Shown: positions 34,776 to 44,546, numbered from the stretch's first letter. The stretch: DNA of 64,000 nt from Saccharibacillus brassicae (GCF_006542275.1 NZ_CP041217.1:3271501-3335500); one strand, 5' to 3'. The notes: generated by a model not told the origin, from the letters alone. Translations and numbers: made by a program.

Positions 34776-34941
34776 GGGCGGTTGAGGCTGTAGTTTCGGT
34801 CGTCGCGTCTAGGCCTCGGGCGGTTGAAGCTTGGGTTCCGCTCGTCGCGTCTGTTTCTCGGGCGATCGGGGCTGAGTTTCGGTCTTCAAGCTTGGTTCTC
34901 AAGCGCTTGAGCCCGGCTTTCGGTCATCACGTCTGGTTCGC
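34776..34941. repeat. Four degenerate 42-bp tandem repeats
   Basis: Units start at 34776, 34818, 34860 and 34901 (41-42 bp period). Common core: GGGCGGTTGAGGCT, then TTTCGGTCGTCGCGTCT. They fill most of the 366-bp gap before the next gene; no open frame uses them. Confidence 0.8.
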
Positions 34942-35116
34942 CCTGCTCGTTCGGTATGCTTCAGCCTATCCTCTGCCTTCCGGGCAGGGGATACGTGTTT
35001 TGGCGGCGAATTTGGCGATTCCTGCAACGTTTCGTACGGCGAACCGTATAAAAGGTGTGGATGTGAAAAATAGAGCAAAGTTTTCGGCTTGATTTTATAC
35101 GAAAGGGTGAAGAATT

Positions 35117-35422
35117 ATGGAATGTATCGTACACTTCGAAGTGATGCAGCACGAAGAACTCAAACAGCTTAGAGGCCTGATCCTGATCGAAAAAGGCGAG
35201 CGTCCCGAAGAAGAAAAGTTCGTCAAAATGTTCGCGCGCATGGGATACAAAGTGCGCCTCGACGATGCCGAACAGCGCATCTTCAAACCGGTCGATCCGT
35301 CGTCGCCCTACCAATGGCTGCGTATCCGCGAACTCGACCTGGGCGAAGAGAAAGGCAGCGAATACCGCGAGCTGAACGCGATCGTCGCGAACCTGCTGCC
35401 CAACCGCAATCGACCGATTTAA
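35117..35422 (+). CDS. Small unknown protein, 101 residues
   Basis: I do not recognise the family. It is a compact, charged cytosolic protein beginning MECIVHFEVMQHEELKQL and containing ARMGYKVRLDDAEQRIF. GAAAGGGTGAAG precedes the ATG. It stands alone between repeat-rich gaps. Its balanced composition and good initiation site argue that it is real. Confidence 0.65.
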   Translation: MECIVHFEVMQHEELKQLRGLILIEKGERPEEEKFVKMFARMGYKVRLDDAEQRIFKPVDPSSPYQWLRIRELDLGEEKGSEYRELNAIVANLLPNRNRPI

Positions 35423-35574
35423 TCGGGTCGCGGATTATCGCAATATCGCTGCATGATAGAGCACAATCGCAGATTCTTGCAGCCTGCTCCCCCAAGTTCC
35501 AAACCTGAATCCCTAACTACAAATCCCGCAGCCCGGCAGTCCGGAATCCAGGCTTGCCGGAATGCCGATAAATC

Positions 35575-35604
35575 CCGCTCTCCCAATGGAGGGCGGTTTT
35601 TTTT
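35575..35604 (+). terminator. Terminator downstream of the 101-residue gene
   Basis: CCGCTCTCC pairs with GGAGGGCGG (one wobble) and is followed by eight T. Confidence 0.8.
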
Positions 35605-35879
35605 GCCTATGCTTTATTTGAAGCCAAAGTCCAAAGTCTGCACCCCAAAGCTCGAATCCAAAGTCCGCCGCCCAAACTCCGCAGTCCGAAGCCCGCCGCC
35701 CGACTCCGCAGTTCAAGGCCCGCCGCCCAAACTCTGCATTCCGAAGCTCGTCGCCCCGCCAGCCCGGAATCAAGTCCTTCCCGCCAGTCCTTCCCGCCAG
35801 TCGCTTCCCGCCACTCCCTCCTGCCAGTCGCTTCCACGTTGCTCGGATTTTTATGGCTTGGAGGCCCGGATTCGAAGCG

Positions 35880-36062
35880 TAACGAACCCTCATATCCCTA
35901 TTTGCTGCTATTTCGCGTTTTGAGCGATCTAACGAATCCTCGTATCCTTATTAGACACAATTAGGCTAATAAAGGCCGTTTTCAGGCAAATAGCGTGATG
36001 ACGATTCGTTAAAATTCGTAAAAGCGATCTGGAGCACAAATAGCGTGATTAGGGTTCGTTAG
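35880..36062. repeat. Four-arm palindromic intergenic element A
   Basis: Two direct copies of a ~25-bp unit (35880 TAACGAACCCTCATATCCC; 35929 CTAACGAATCCTCGTATCC) are followed by two inverted copies (35987 and 36037, ending in ATTCGTTAA and GGTTCGTTAG). CCTTATTAG (35946) and CTAATAAAGG (35966) form a central hairpin. The transcript could fold into a nested long hairpin. No terminal target duplication or gene was seen. Confidence 0.75.
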
Positions 36063-36096
36063 GACGGTCGCGTGGACGGGAAAAGCTGCTTTTAAA

Positions 36097-36127
36097 GGAG
36101 TTAGGAGTTAGGAGTTAGGAGTTAGGA
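36097..36127. repeat. 7-bp tandem repeat
   Basis: GGAGTTA occurs four times in a row, with a trailing partial unit. Confidence 0.9.
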
Positions 36128-36352
36128 ATCGGAAATCAGGAAACGGGAATCGGCAGTCCGCGGTCGGAGCCAGGACTGGCGTGCAGTAAGCGGTAAATTT
36201 CCGCACGCCATTCCTGCCGGAAGGCTGGATTCCGGCGTTCTTCGCCACAGCATACGTTCGTCCGGTTTCCCCACACGTTCGTCCGCCGGCCGAACCCGGC
36301 CGACCGGCGGATCTCGCCTTCACCACGCCTTCGCGCGATAAAATTCCGCGCC

Positions 36353-36394
36353 AAAAAAGCCCCGCCCGCTCCCAAGAGCGTTGGCCGGGGCTTT
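36353..36394 (-). terminator. Terminator of mscL
   Basis: On the minus strand AAAGCCCCGGCC pairs with GGCGGGGC and runs into TTTTTTGG. It lies about 180 nt after the mscL stop. Confidence 0.65.
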
Positions 36395-36574
36395 CCTGTC
36401 TTTCTTTCGCATCGAATTTTATGCGTCCACCTACGCGCAGCACGCCTCTCCCGCGCAACTCTGCGCGGCGCTCACCGGCTCTTCGCGCCCCACCGGCTCT
36501 TCGCGCCCCACCGGCGCTGCGCCCTTCGCGGCGCTCCCGCGCAACTCTGCGCGCTCGCGCCTCACTCCCAGCCC

Positions 36575-37060
36575 TTACACCCCCGCCTGAGCCGGAGCAA
36601 GTTCCGACGTGCAGTGCGGGCAGCGGCTGGCTTTGGCCGATATTTCGCTCAGGCAGTGCGGGCAGGCGCGGGTCGTTTTCTCCGGCGCCGGCTTGTCGTG
36701 TTCTTTGCGCTTCAGCATATTGATGCCTTTGACGAGCAGGAAAATGCAGAAGGCGACGATAAGGAAGTCGATCACGTTGTTGATGAACTGTCCGTAGGCG
36801 ACGACCGCGGCACCGGCCTGCTGCGCCTGGGCCAGCGTCCGGATCGGAGAGCCGTCGGCCATGACGATATCGGGATCAAGATTGTAGAACAGGTCGGCAA
36901 AATCGACCCCGCCGAGCAGTTTGCCGATTGGAGGCATGATGATGTCATTGACCAGCGAGGTGACGATCTTGCCGAAAGCCGCTCCGATGATGACGCCGAC
37001 CGCGAGATCGATCACGCTGCCGCGCATGGCGAATTCTTTGAACTCTTTGATGATTCCCAT
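36575..37060 (-). CDS. mscL: Large-conductance mechanosensitive channel with C-terminal zinc ribbon
   Basis: A 161-residue MscL. The N-terminus [20 protein letters not shown] and first helix [14 protein letters not shown] are canonical; TM2 is [21 protein letters not shown]. It opens under membrane tension to release solutes in hypo-osmotic shock. The usual C-terminal helical bundle is replaced or extended by a zinc ribbon, [29 protein letters not shown] precedes the ATG. Confidence 0.94.
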   Translation of the reverse strand: MGIIKEFKEFAMRGSVIDLAVGVIIGAAFGKIVTSLVNDIIMPPIGKLLGGVDFADLFYNLDPDIVMADGSPIRTLAQAQQAGAAVVAYGQFINNVIDFLIVAFCIFLLVKGINMLKRKEHDKPAPEKTTRACPHCLSEISAKASRCPHCTSELAPAQAGV

Positions 37061-37205
37061 ACTTTTCCTCCCATTGAATGAAATGTCGGCTTCGCGCGCA
37101 CAGATGACGAAAAAGCAGAACTGGATTTCGCGCTGGCATTAAACGGTTTTTACCATTGTACATCAGATTGCCGTTTGGAAAACTCACTTTTCATGTAAAT
37201 TTCAC

Positions 37206-37234
37206 TTTTCATTCCGGCGGATTCGGAGTATACT
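37206..37234 (+). promoter_or_regulatory. Promoter of the xpt-pbuX leader
   Basis: TTTTCA (37206) and TATACT (37229) are spaced by 17 bp. Transcription would start near 37241, just before the aptamer. Confidence 0.55.
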
Positions 37235-37250
37235 TCAAACATTATTTCAT

Positions 37251-38272
<1,022 letters not shown>

Positions 38273-38341
38273 ATTTAAGCGGGTTCGGGAGCCGTGCGCA
38301 TTGACAAAGAGAAACGCACATCAGGGGAGGAATTACGTTTT

Positions 38342-39751
38342 ATGAGTTCGGACCGCATTTTCCAAAAACACCGCCATCCGGCGAAAACATTCTCGCTCGG
38401 CCTGCAGCACGTGCTGGCCATGTACGCCGGCGCGATCGTCGTACCGATGATCGTCGGCAATGCGATCGGCATGACCCAGGAGCAGCTCACGTACCTTATC
38501 GCGATCGACCTGCTCGCCTGCGGCGTCGCGACGCTGATGCAGGTCTGGGGCAACCGGCTGTTCGGCATCAAGCTTCCGGTCGTGCTCGGCTGCGCGTTCC
38601 AGGCCGTCTCGCCGATGATCATGATCGGTAACGCGCCGGGCATGGGGATCGGGGCCATTTACGGGGCGATCATCGCTTCGGGATTGTTCATCTTCCTCTT
38701 CTCCGGCCTGTTCGGCCAACTGATTCGCCTGTTCCCGCCGATCGTGACCGGTTCGGTCGTGACGATCATCGGCGTGACGCTCATTCCGACGGCGATGACG
38801 AACCTCGGCGGCGGACAGGGCGCGGCAGACTTCGGCAGCCTGTCGAACATCCTGCTCGGCTTCGGCGTGCTGGTCTTTATCGTGCTGCTGAACCGCGTCT
38901 CGACCGGTTTTATCCGTTCCATCTCGATCCTGATCGGCCTCGTCGTCGGCACGGTTGTCGCGACGTTCATGGGCAAAGTGGACTTCTCGCCGGTGGCGAA
39001 CGCCAGCTGGTTCCACGCGATCACGCCGTTCCATTTCGCGACGCCGGTCTTTAACGTCAGCGCGATCCTCACGATGATCCTCGTCGCGATCGTCAGCGTC
39101 GTCGAATCGACGGGCGTGTTCATGGTGCTGGGACGTATCGTAGGCCGCGACATCGGCTCCAAGGAACTTGCGCGCGGCTACCGCGCGGAAGGCCTTGCGA
39201 TCATGCTGGGCGGCATCTTCAACTCGTTCCCGTACACGACGTATTCGCAAAACGTGGGCCTCGTGCAGATGAGCCGCGTCAAGACGCGCGACGTCGTCGC
39301 CGTGGCGGGCATCCTGCTCGTCATCGTCGGCTTTATTCCGAAGATCGCGGCGACGGCGCAGCTGATTCCGTCTTCGGTGCTCGGCGGCGCGATGGTCGCG
39401 CTGTTCGGCCTCGTGCTGTCGTCGGGCGTGCGCGTGCTGGGCGACCAGGTCGATCTGTCCCGCCACGAGAACCTGTTCATCATCGCCTGCTCCGTCGGCA
39501 TGGGACTCGGCGTCTCGACCGTGCCGGGCCTGTTCGCGGGCCTGCCGGAACAGCTGCGCATTCTGGTGGACAACGGCATCATCGCCGGCAGCTTCACCGC
39601 CATTCTCATGAACCTGCTGTTCAACGGCTTGGGCGAGAAAAACGCGCATCTCAAAATTACCGGCGACGACGACGTATTCGGCGGCGAAACGGCGCCTGCC
39701 GCTTCCGCGGACACGGCTTCGTCCCAAACGGGCGTCGGCCGGATCGGCTGA
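38342..39751 (+). CDS. pbuX: Xanthine permease (NCS2 family)
   Basis: A 469-residue nucleobase:cation symporter-2 with about 12-14 membrane helices. Family marks are GLQHVLAMYAGAIVVPMI at the start, VESTGVFMVLGRIVGR and NSFPYTTYSQNVGLVQ. It imports xanthine for Xpt. GGGGAGGAA lies 10 nt before the ATG at 38342. It is cotranscribed with xpt (69-nt gap) and closed by a terminator. Confidence 0.95.
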   Translation: MSSDRIFQKHRHPAKTFSLGLQHVLAMYAGAIVVPMIVGNAIGMTQEQLTYLIAIDLLACGVATLMQVWGNRLFGIKLPVVLGCAFQAVSPMIMIGNAPGMGIGAIYGAIIASGLFIFLFSGLFGQLIRLFPPIVTGSVVTIIGVTLIPTAMTNLGGGQGAADFGSLSNILLGFGVLVFIVLLNRVSTGFIRSISILIGLVVGTVVATFMGKVDFSPVANASWFHAITPFHFATPVFNVSAILTMILVAIVSVVESTGVFMVLGRIVGRDIGSKELARGYRAEGLAIMLGGIFNSFPYTTYSQNVGLVQMSRVKTRDVVAVAGILLVIVGFIPKIAATAQLIPSSVLGGAMVALFGLVLSSGVRVLGDQVDLSRHENLFIIACSVGMGLGVSTVPGLFAGLPEQLRILVDNGIIAGSFTAILMNLLFNGLGEKNAHLKITGDDDVFGGETAPAASADTASSQTGVGRIG

Positions 39752-39788
39752 TCTCAGCAAATCCTTCACAGCAAAATACTTCCTAACC

Positions 39789-39834
39789 AAAGACCGGCTC
39801 CCGCCGCACAGACGGGATGCCCGGTCTTTTTTTG
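39789..39834 (+). terminator. Terminator of xpt-pbuX
   Basis: AAAGACCGG pairs with CCGGTCTTT, with an inner CCCG/CGGG stem, and is followed by T7. Confidence 0.9.
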
Positions 39835-39920
39835 CCTGCTTTCTATAAATTTGAAAGAGCCTGTCCCGAATTGGGTTACAATAGAGGTAGACAACGAACA
39901 AAAAAACGTACGGATCACCA

Positions 39921-40017
39921 CCTTGTCAACTCTTAATTCGAGGTTTACGTTCCTTTCAAGCGCACACGCTTTAGGTGCGTTTGAAGGGGCGTAACCTTAC
40001 CTTTAGCGTTGACAAGG
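39921..40017. repeat. 97-nt near-perfect inverted repeat ahead of the GH13 gene
   Basis: CCTTGTCAAC at 39921 and GTTGACAAGG at 40008 are exact inverted ends. Inside, AGGTTTACG...CCTTTCAAGCGCAC pairs with GTGCGTTTGAAGG...CGTAACCT, leaving a 9-nt loop (ACGCTTTAG). The whole forms one long hairpin 33 nt before the start codon. It may be a transcribed leader structure or a miniature mobile element; nothing here matches a riboswitch I know. Confidence 0.75.
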
Positions 40018-40049
40018 GATTACACTACTATTCGCTTCGGGGTGACTTA

Positions 40050-41738
40050 ATGAACAAGAAATGGTGGAAAGAAAGCGTCATTTACCAAATTTATCCGATC
40101 AGTTTCAAAGACACGACGGGCGACGGCAAAGGCGATCTGCGCGGCATCATCGAAAAGTTGGATTATTTGCAGGAGCTGGGCGTAGACGCGATCTGGATCT
40201 GCCCGATCTACACGTCGCCGGATTACGATAACGGGTACGACATCAGCGACTATTACGGCATCGATCCCAAGTACGGCACGATGGACGATTTTGACGAACT
40301 GCTTCAGAAAGCGCACGCCCGCAGTATCCGCATCATCATGGACCTCGTGCTTAACCACAGCTCGCATCTGCATGAATGGTTTATCGAAGCGTCGGCTTCC
40401 AAAGACAACCCCAAACGCGATTACTACATCTGGCGCGAACCGAAGGAAAACGGCGGTTACCCGAACAACTGGGAATCGTATTTCAGCGGATCGGTCTGGG
40501 AATTCGACGAACGCACGCAGGAATATTACATGCACCTGTACGCCAAAGAACAGCCGGACCTGAACTGGGAAAATCCCGAAGTGGTCCGCGAGCTGCACGA
40601 CATGGTGAAATGGTGGCTGGAAAAAGGCGTGGACGGCTTCCGGTTCGACGCCATCTCGCATATCGTCAAGGCCGAAGGGCTGCCCGACGCGGACAACCCG
40701 CAGAACCTTCCGGTCGTGCAGGCGTACCACTTTTTCTCCAACCTCGACAAAGTGCATTATTTCCTGCGCACGCTGAACGAAGACGTCCTCGATTTTTACG
40801 ACATCATGAACGTGGGCGAAGTGTCCGGTCTCGGTCCCGAGCAGGCGCTCGATTACGTCGGCGAAGGCCGTAACGAGCTGGACATGATCTTCCAGTTCGA
40901 GCACATGTTCCTGGATGCCAAGTCCGGCGGAACGGGCAAATGGGACATCAAGCCGTGGACGCTGATCGACCTCAAGAAGATCATGAGCCGCTGGCAGACC
41001 GTTCTGCACAAAAGAGGCTGGAACGCCAACTACATGAGCAACCACGACCAGCCGCGCCAGGTGTCGAGATTCGGCAACGACAAAGACTACCGCGTGCGTT
41101 CGGCCAAACTGCTGGCGACGTTCCTGCACACGCTGCAAGGGACGCCGTACATCTATCAGGGCGAAGAGATCGGCATGACCAACGTGCAGTTCGATACGAT
41201 CGAGCAGTATCGCGACGTCGAGACGCTGAACTATTACAAGCAGTGCAAGCAAAAAGGCATGGAAGAACGCGAGATCATGGAGCGCATCTGGAAAAAAAGC
41301 CGGGACAACGCCCGCACGCCGATGCAGTGGACTTACGGCGAACATGCCGGCTTCACGGACGGCGAGCCGTGGATGGGCGTCAATCCGAATTACGCCAAGA
41401 TCAACGTCGAAGCCGCGCGCAAAGACCCGGATTCGATTTTCCACCATTACCGCAAATTGATCGCCCTGCGCAAGAAGCACGAGGTGCTCGTCTACGGCGA
41501 CTACAAACTGCTGCTGCCGCTGCACGAGGAAATCTACGCTTTCGTGCGCACATGGGAAGACGAGAAGCTGCTCGTCATCTTGAACTTCTTCAGCGGCACG
41601 CCTTCGTTCGAATGGCCGGAAGACCTGCGCGCCCTGAAGCCCGAGCTGCTGATCGCCAACTACGAGCCGCTCGAAGACGAAGACGTCTACGACCTGACTC
41701 TGCGTCCTTACGAGGGCCGGGTGTATAAGCTCGTGTGA
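40050..41738 (+). CDS. GH13 alpha-glucosidase (oligo-1,6-glucosidase type)
   Basis: A 562-residue cytosolic alpha-amylase-family enzyme. The catalytic set is complete: nucleophile Asp200 in GVDGFRFDAI, acid/base Glu257 in MNVGEVSG and transition-state Asp333 in SNHDQPR. The start MNKKWWKESVIYQIYP is typical of alpha-glucosidases, trehalose-6-phosphate hydrolases and oligo-1,6-glucosidases; substrate preference is not settled. GGGGTGA precedes the ATG. No transporter or regulator is adjacent. Confidence 0.94.
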   Translation: MNKKWWKESVIYQIYPISFKDTTGDGKGDLRGIIEKLDYLQELGVDAIWICPIYTSPDYDNGYDISDYYGIDPKYGTMDDFDELLQKAHARSIRIIMDLVLNHSSHLHEWFIEASASKDNPKRDYYIWREPKENGGYPNNWESYFSGSVWEFDERTQEYYMHLYAKEQPDLNWENPEVVRELHDMVKWWLEKGVDGFRFDAISHIVKAEGLPDADNPQNLPVVQAYHFFSNLDKVHYFLRTLNEDVLDFYDIMNVGEVSGLGPEQALDYVGEGRNELDMIFQFEHMFLDAKSGGTGKWDIKPWTLIDLKKIMSRWQTVLHKRGWNANYMSNHDQPRQVSRFGNDKDYRVRSAKLLATFLHTLQGTPYIYQGEEIGMTNVQFDTIEQYRDVETLNYYKQCKQKGMEEREIMERIWKKSRDNARTPMQWTYGEHAGFTDGEPWMGVNPNYAKINVEAARKDPDSIFHHYRKLIALRKKHEVLVYGDYKLLLPLHEEIYAFVRTWEDEKLLVILNFFSGTPSFEWPEDLRALKPELLIANYEPLEDEDVYDLTLRPYEGRVYKLV

Positions 41739-41769
41739 GCGGAGAGTTTGGGTGAGTGGAGCGGATTCG

Positions 41770-41808
41770 AAAAAAAGCCTTTCCCTTAATAAAGGGAGGG
41801 GCTTTTTT
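41770..41808 (+). terminator. Terminator of the GH13 gene
   Basis: AAAAAAAGCC with CCCTT pairs with AAGGG and GGCTTTTTT around the loop AATA. Confidence 0.88.
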
Positions 41809-41870
41809 GCTTTGGGTTTGGCGTTTTTTTGGCGTTTTCCGTCCGTGGGGACGGGAGTGGATTCTGTTTA

Positions 41871-41912
41871 GGGAAGAGGGAAGAGGGAAGAGGGAAGAGG
41901 GAAGAGGGAAGA
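41871..41912. repeat. 7-bp tandem repeat, six copies
   Basis: GGGAAGA repeats six times without interruption. Confidence 0.92.
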
Positions 41913-41999
41913 GTGGGCAGGTGGAGGGGTGAACGGGTGAATAGACGCTTGAACGAGAAGAGGAACAAGAAGAGGAACAAGAAGAGGAGCGTTTAAGCA

Positions 42000-42187
42000 A
42001 AATAGCTGCGTAGATCCAACTATTTCGCGTGAATTTAGTCTTTTTAGCGTAATAACTGCCCAGATCCATTTAATTGGCCTGTTTCCCGAAAAAAAGGCCA
42101 CTTATGTGGAAAATAAGTGGCCTGACGCAGTTATTTCGGAGCTGCCCCCGAGAGCATACGGAATAGTTGGATCTAGGCAGTTATTCG
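42000..42187. repeat. Four-arm palindromic intergenic element B
   Basis: Two direct arms (42000 AAATAGCTGCGTAGATCC; 42051 AATAACTGCCCAGATCC) are followed by inverted arms (42127 GCAGTTATTTCGG; 42159 running to GGATCTAGGCAGTTATTCG at 42187). Between them AGGCCACTTAT (42095) and ATAAGTGGCCT (42113) form a perfect 11-bp hairpin. The layout matches element A at 35.9 kb although the sequence differs. Confidence 0.78.
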
Positions 42188-42326
42188 AAACGGGATCAAT
42201 AAAAAGCGGGATAACCGGAGAATACAGTTACTTAAAGCGATGCCGGCAGCTAACGAAATAACCGGCAAGCCCGGTCATTTGGACGTCCGCAGGGAAGTTT
42301 GGGAAAATCGCTTGGCCACCGCCCGA

Positions 42327-43730
42327 TCAGCCGGGAATCTCGGCCGATCTCACGCTCAGATAGCGCGTGATCAGGTCGTCGGCGATCTCGCCGGCGGCAT
42401 TTGCGTTGCCGAGCGCGGCGGATCGTTCGCGGGCGGCGGTCAGCTTCCGCGGATCGCCGAGCAGGTCGGCGATCTGACGGGCCAGCTCGTCGGCGCTGCG
42501 GGAGATGAACGCGGCGCCCTGCTCGGCGAGGTACACGGCGTTGCCCCGTTCCTGTCCCGGCACGGGCCGGAACAGGAAGATCGGGAGCCGGCAGGCGAGC
42601 GACTCGGCGAGCGTGATGCCGCCGGGCTTGGTGACGATGCCGTCGCTCATGCGCATAAGCGACGCGACGCGGTCGGTAAAGCCAAGCACCTGAATGCGAT
42701 CGACGTTCGCGTACTGCTGCGCAAGGCCGGCGCGCATCTCTTCGTTGCGTCCGCATACGACGACGACCTGGATGTCGCCCTGCTCCAGCAGCAGGTCGCA
42801 GACGCGGCGCAGGCCGAGCATGACGCCATAGGCGCCGGCCATGAGCAGCACGGTCTTGCGCGCCGGATCAAGCCGGACGCCCGGAACCGGCGGCTCGCCG
42901 GCCCGCAGCGCACGCGCCGCGGCGTAAGAGAACGGCTTTGCCGCGGCAGCGGCGTCCGGGAGAATCGACCCGGATGCGCGGAGCGAGTCGGCCAGGCCGC
43001 TTTCCGCCGGCTGGCTGCCGGGCTCCGCGGCGAATCCGCCGCGCGCCATCGCATCCGCGCCGCTGCGAGCCGGCTCCGCATCCGCTTGGCTTTGCGCTCC
43101 ATCCTGCGCCTCGCGCTCCACCCAGCCCGCATCCGCCGCCATCCCCACGTCGCTTCCCACTTCCTCCACCGCCCCGAACCCTTCCTTGATCGGAATGCCG
43201 CTCACCGTAATGCGGTTCGGGTCGATGCCGATCAGGGCGGCTTCGCGGCGCATCTCTTCGGTGGCGACGTAGAAGCGGTCCACGTCGGGGTGCAGCCAGC
43301 GGCCGTGCAGGTCGAAGTCGGTGACGACGTTGACGATCGGAATGTCGAGTCCGATCTTGCGGCGAAGCTTGGGCATGACCATCTGCGGGAACGTATGGAT
43401 GACGAGGCCGGGGCGTTCTTTTTTCAGATATTCTTCCAGACGCCGGGTGCCGAACGCATGCAGGATATGCGCGAACGGTTTGTCCGACTTCATGTCTTTG
43501 GTCATATTGTATACGAGGCCGTACAGGCCGGGAAGGGTACGGTAGCTCTGCATGTAGACGAACCGGGTGAGATCGTTGAGCCTCGGGTGCGCTTCGGCCA
43601 TCAGATCCAGCATTTTGACTTTGCGAATGCCCCGGTCGTGCAGGCTTTTCTCTAGCGCTTTCGTGGCCTGGTAATGTCCGTCGCCATAGCTGGCGTACAG
43701 GATCAGGACGTTGGGTTCCTGCGGTTGCAT
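42327..43730 (-). CDS. GT28 glycolipid glycosyltransferase (UgtP/MGDG-synthase-like) with insertion
   Basis: A 467-residue processive diacylglycerol glucosyltransferase-type enzyme. The N-terminal acceptor domain starts NVLILYASYGDGHYQATKAL, and the C-terminal UDP-sugar domain holds GIVTKPGGITLAES. It should transfer sugar from UDP-sugar to diacylglycerol at the membrane face, feeding glycolipids and lipoteichoic-acid anchors. Between the domains (about residues 190-290) is an Ala/Gly/Ser-rich insertion absent from the ~380-residue relatives. GGGAGGAA precedes the ATG. It is a single-gene unit. Confidence 0.88.
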   Translation of the reverse strand: MQPQEPNVLILYASYGDGHYQATKALEKSLHDRGIRKVKMLDLMAEAHPRLNDLTRFVYMQSYRTLPGLYGLVYNMTKDMKSDKPFAHILHAFGTRRLEEYLKKERPGLVIHTFPQMVMPKLRRKIGLDIPIVNVVTDFDLHGRWLHPDVDRFYVATEEMRREAALIGIDPNRITVSGIPIKEGFGAVEEVGSDVGMAADAGWVEREAQDGAQSQADAEPARSGADAMARGGFAAEPGSQPAESGLADSLRASGSILPDAAAAAKPFSYAAARALRAGEPPVPGVRLDPARKTVLLMAGAYGVMLGLRRVCDLLLEQGDIQVVVVCGRNEEMRAGLAQQYANVDRIQVLGFTDRVASLMRMSDGIVTKPGGITLAESLACRLPIFLFRPVPGQERGNAVYLAEQGAAFISRSADELARQIADLLGDPRKLTAARERSAALGNANAAGEIADDLITRYLSVRSAEIPG

Positions 43731-44233
43731 GGGTTCCTCCCTGGTTTTTGCGTGATAGGCTTATCATACCAAGATTCGGCGCGGGGAGCGAATGAAACGG
43801 AAGCTCGGGGCGCGCGGGCGAACCAGCAACTTTTTCGCGTCGATTGCGTCTACACAATAAGGCGGAATACGGGCCGGCCGCGCCTGCCTTTATTTTTTGG
43901 GCAGCCGGGCGATTCTTACCCCATTTCGTCGAAAAATGTTATACTTGTAAGTAAGCATCTGCTTACAATCTGTTTATCAGTCTTCGTTTTTCGTTTGGAG
44001 GAGAGTCGCATCCGGCCAAAGAGAGAGAAGGAAGGGCAAACCGGAAGTGATTCAGTCGGCATTTCGTCGGGTATGTAACACAACAGGTAGATGTTTTTTT
44101 TGAAAGGCGGCGCGCGTTTGTCTTTTTGCAAGACAACGGAGCGCGGCGGACAAGGCGATCACCTCAAGGGGCGTCTGTCGGCAGCAGATTTTTTTGACAT
44201 TCTCGATAACGAAAAACGTTCCGGGAGGGAATT
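43731..44233. other. Gene-free 500-bp region with a palindrome
   Basis: GTAAGCA-TC-TGCTTAC (43951-43966) is a 7-bp-arm palindrome just after TTATACTTG, which could be a -10. A strong TTTGGAGGAGAG near 43,996 has no ATG, GTG or TTG at the right distance in an open frame. TTGTCTT/AAGACAA near 44,118 is a minor hairpin. An untranslated RNA is possible but not shown. Confidence 0.4.
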
Positions 44234-44425
44234 ATGATGGCGACCAAAGGTCATAACGAAGTCAAGGAAAGTCTGCGGGAAATGACTCGTATTTTTCGCC
44301 CGAGCGATCCGAAGAAGTTCGTCAAGGAATATGTTCGGAAGTATCACATCATGGGCGGGTACGAGGAAGAATTGACGCTGGTAGTCGAACACGAGATGGG
44401 CAAGCTCAACTCGTCCGCTTCCTGA
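44234..44425 (+). CDS. Small unknown protein, 63 residues
   Basis: I do not recognise it. The frame begins MMATKGHNEVKESLREMTRI after GGGAGGGAATT, an excellent site with two ATGs in tandem. It is a charged, helical, cytosolic protein ending in VVEHEMGKLNSSAS. It stands alone and is followed by a terminator about 120 nt later. Confidence 0.65.
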   Translation: MMATKGHNEVKESLREMTRIFRPSDPKKFVKEYVRKYHIMGGYEEELTLVVEHEMGKLNSSAS

Positions 44426-44546
44426 GTAACGTTTTGTGCGGTTTGCGCCGCAGCGGGATTTTCGGGTTGGCTTTGCAGCACGCCGTCCGAAAATCCGCAA
44501 GCCGGTAATCCGATCGTATCGGCATTACCGTTCATCGAACATTTCG

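Larger units (their letters stand above)
35423..36574. other. 1.15-kb gene-free, repeat-rich gap
   Basis: No supported gene. In order: a terminator at 35575; degenerate short tandem units at about 35,610-35,840 (CCGCCGCCCAAACTCCGCAG-like, then CCTTCCCGCCAGT-like); a four-arm palindromic element at 35,880-36,062; a 7-bp tandem repeat at 36,097-36,127; and a terminator for mscL at 36,353. Confidence 0.6.
41739..42326. other. Gene-free, repeat-rich gap
   Basis: After the terminator come a 7-bp tandem array at 41,871-41,912, purine-rich GAACAAGAAGAG-like units at about 41,957-41,992 and palindromic element B at 42,000-42,187. No gene is supported. Confidence 0.6.

Noticed and set aside
34776-34941. 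Possible CRISPR array
   Set aside because: Units abut with no spacers and diverge from one another; no cas genes are nearby.
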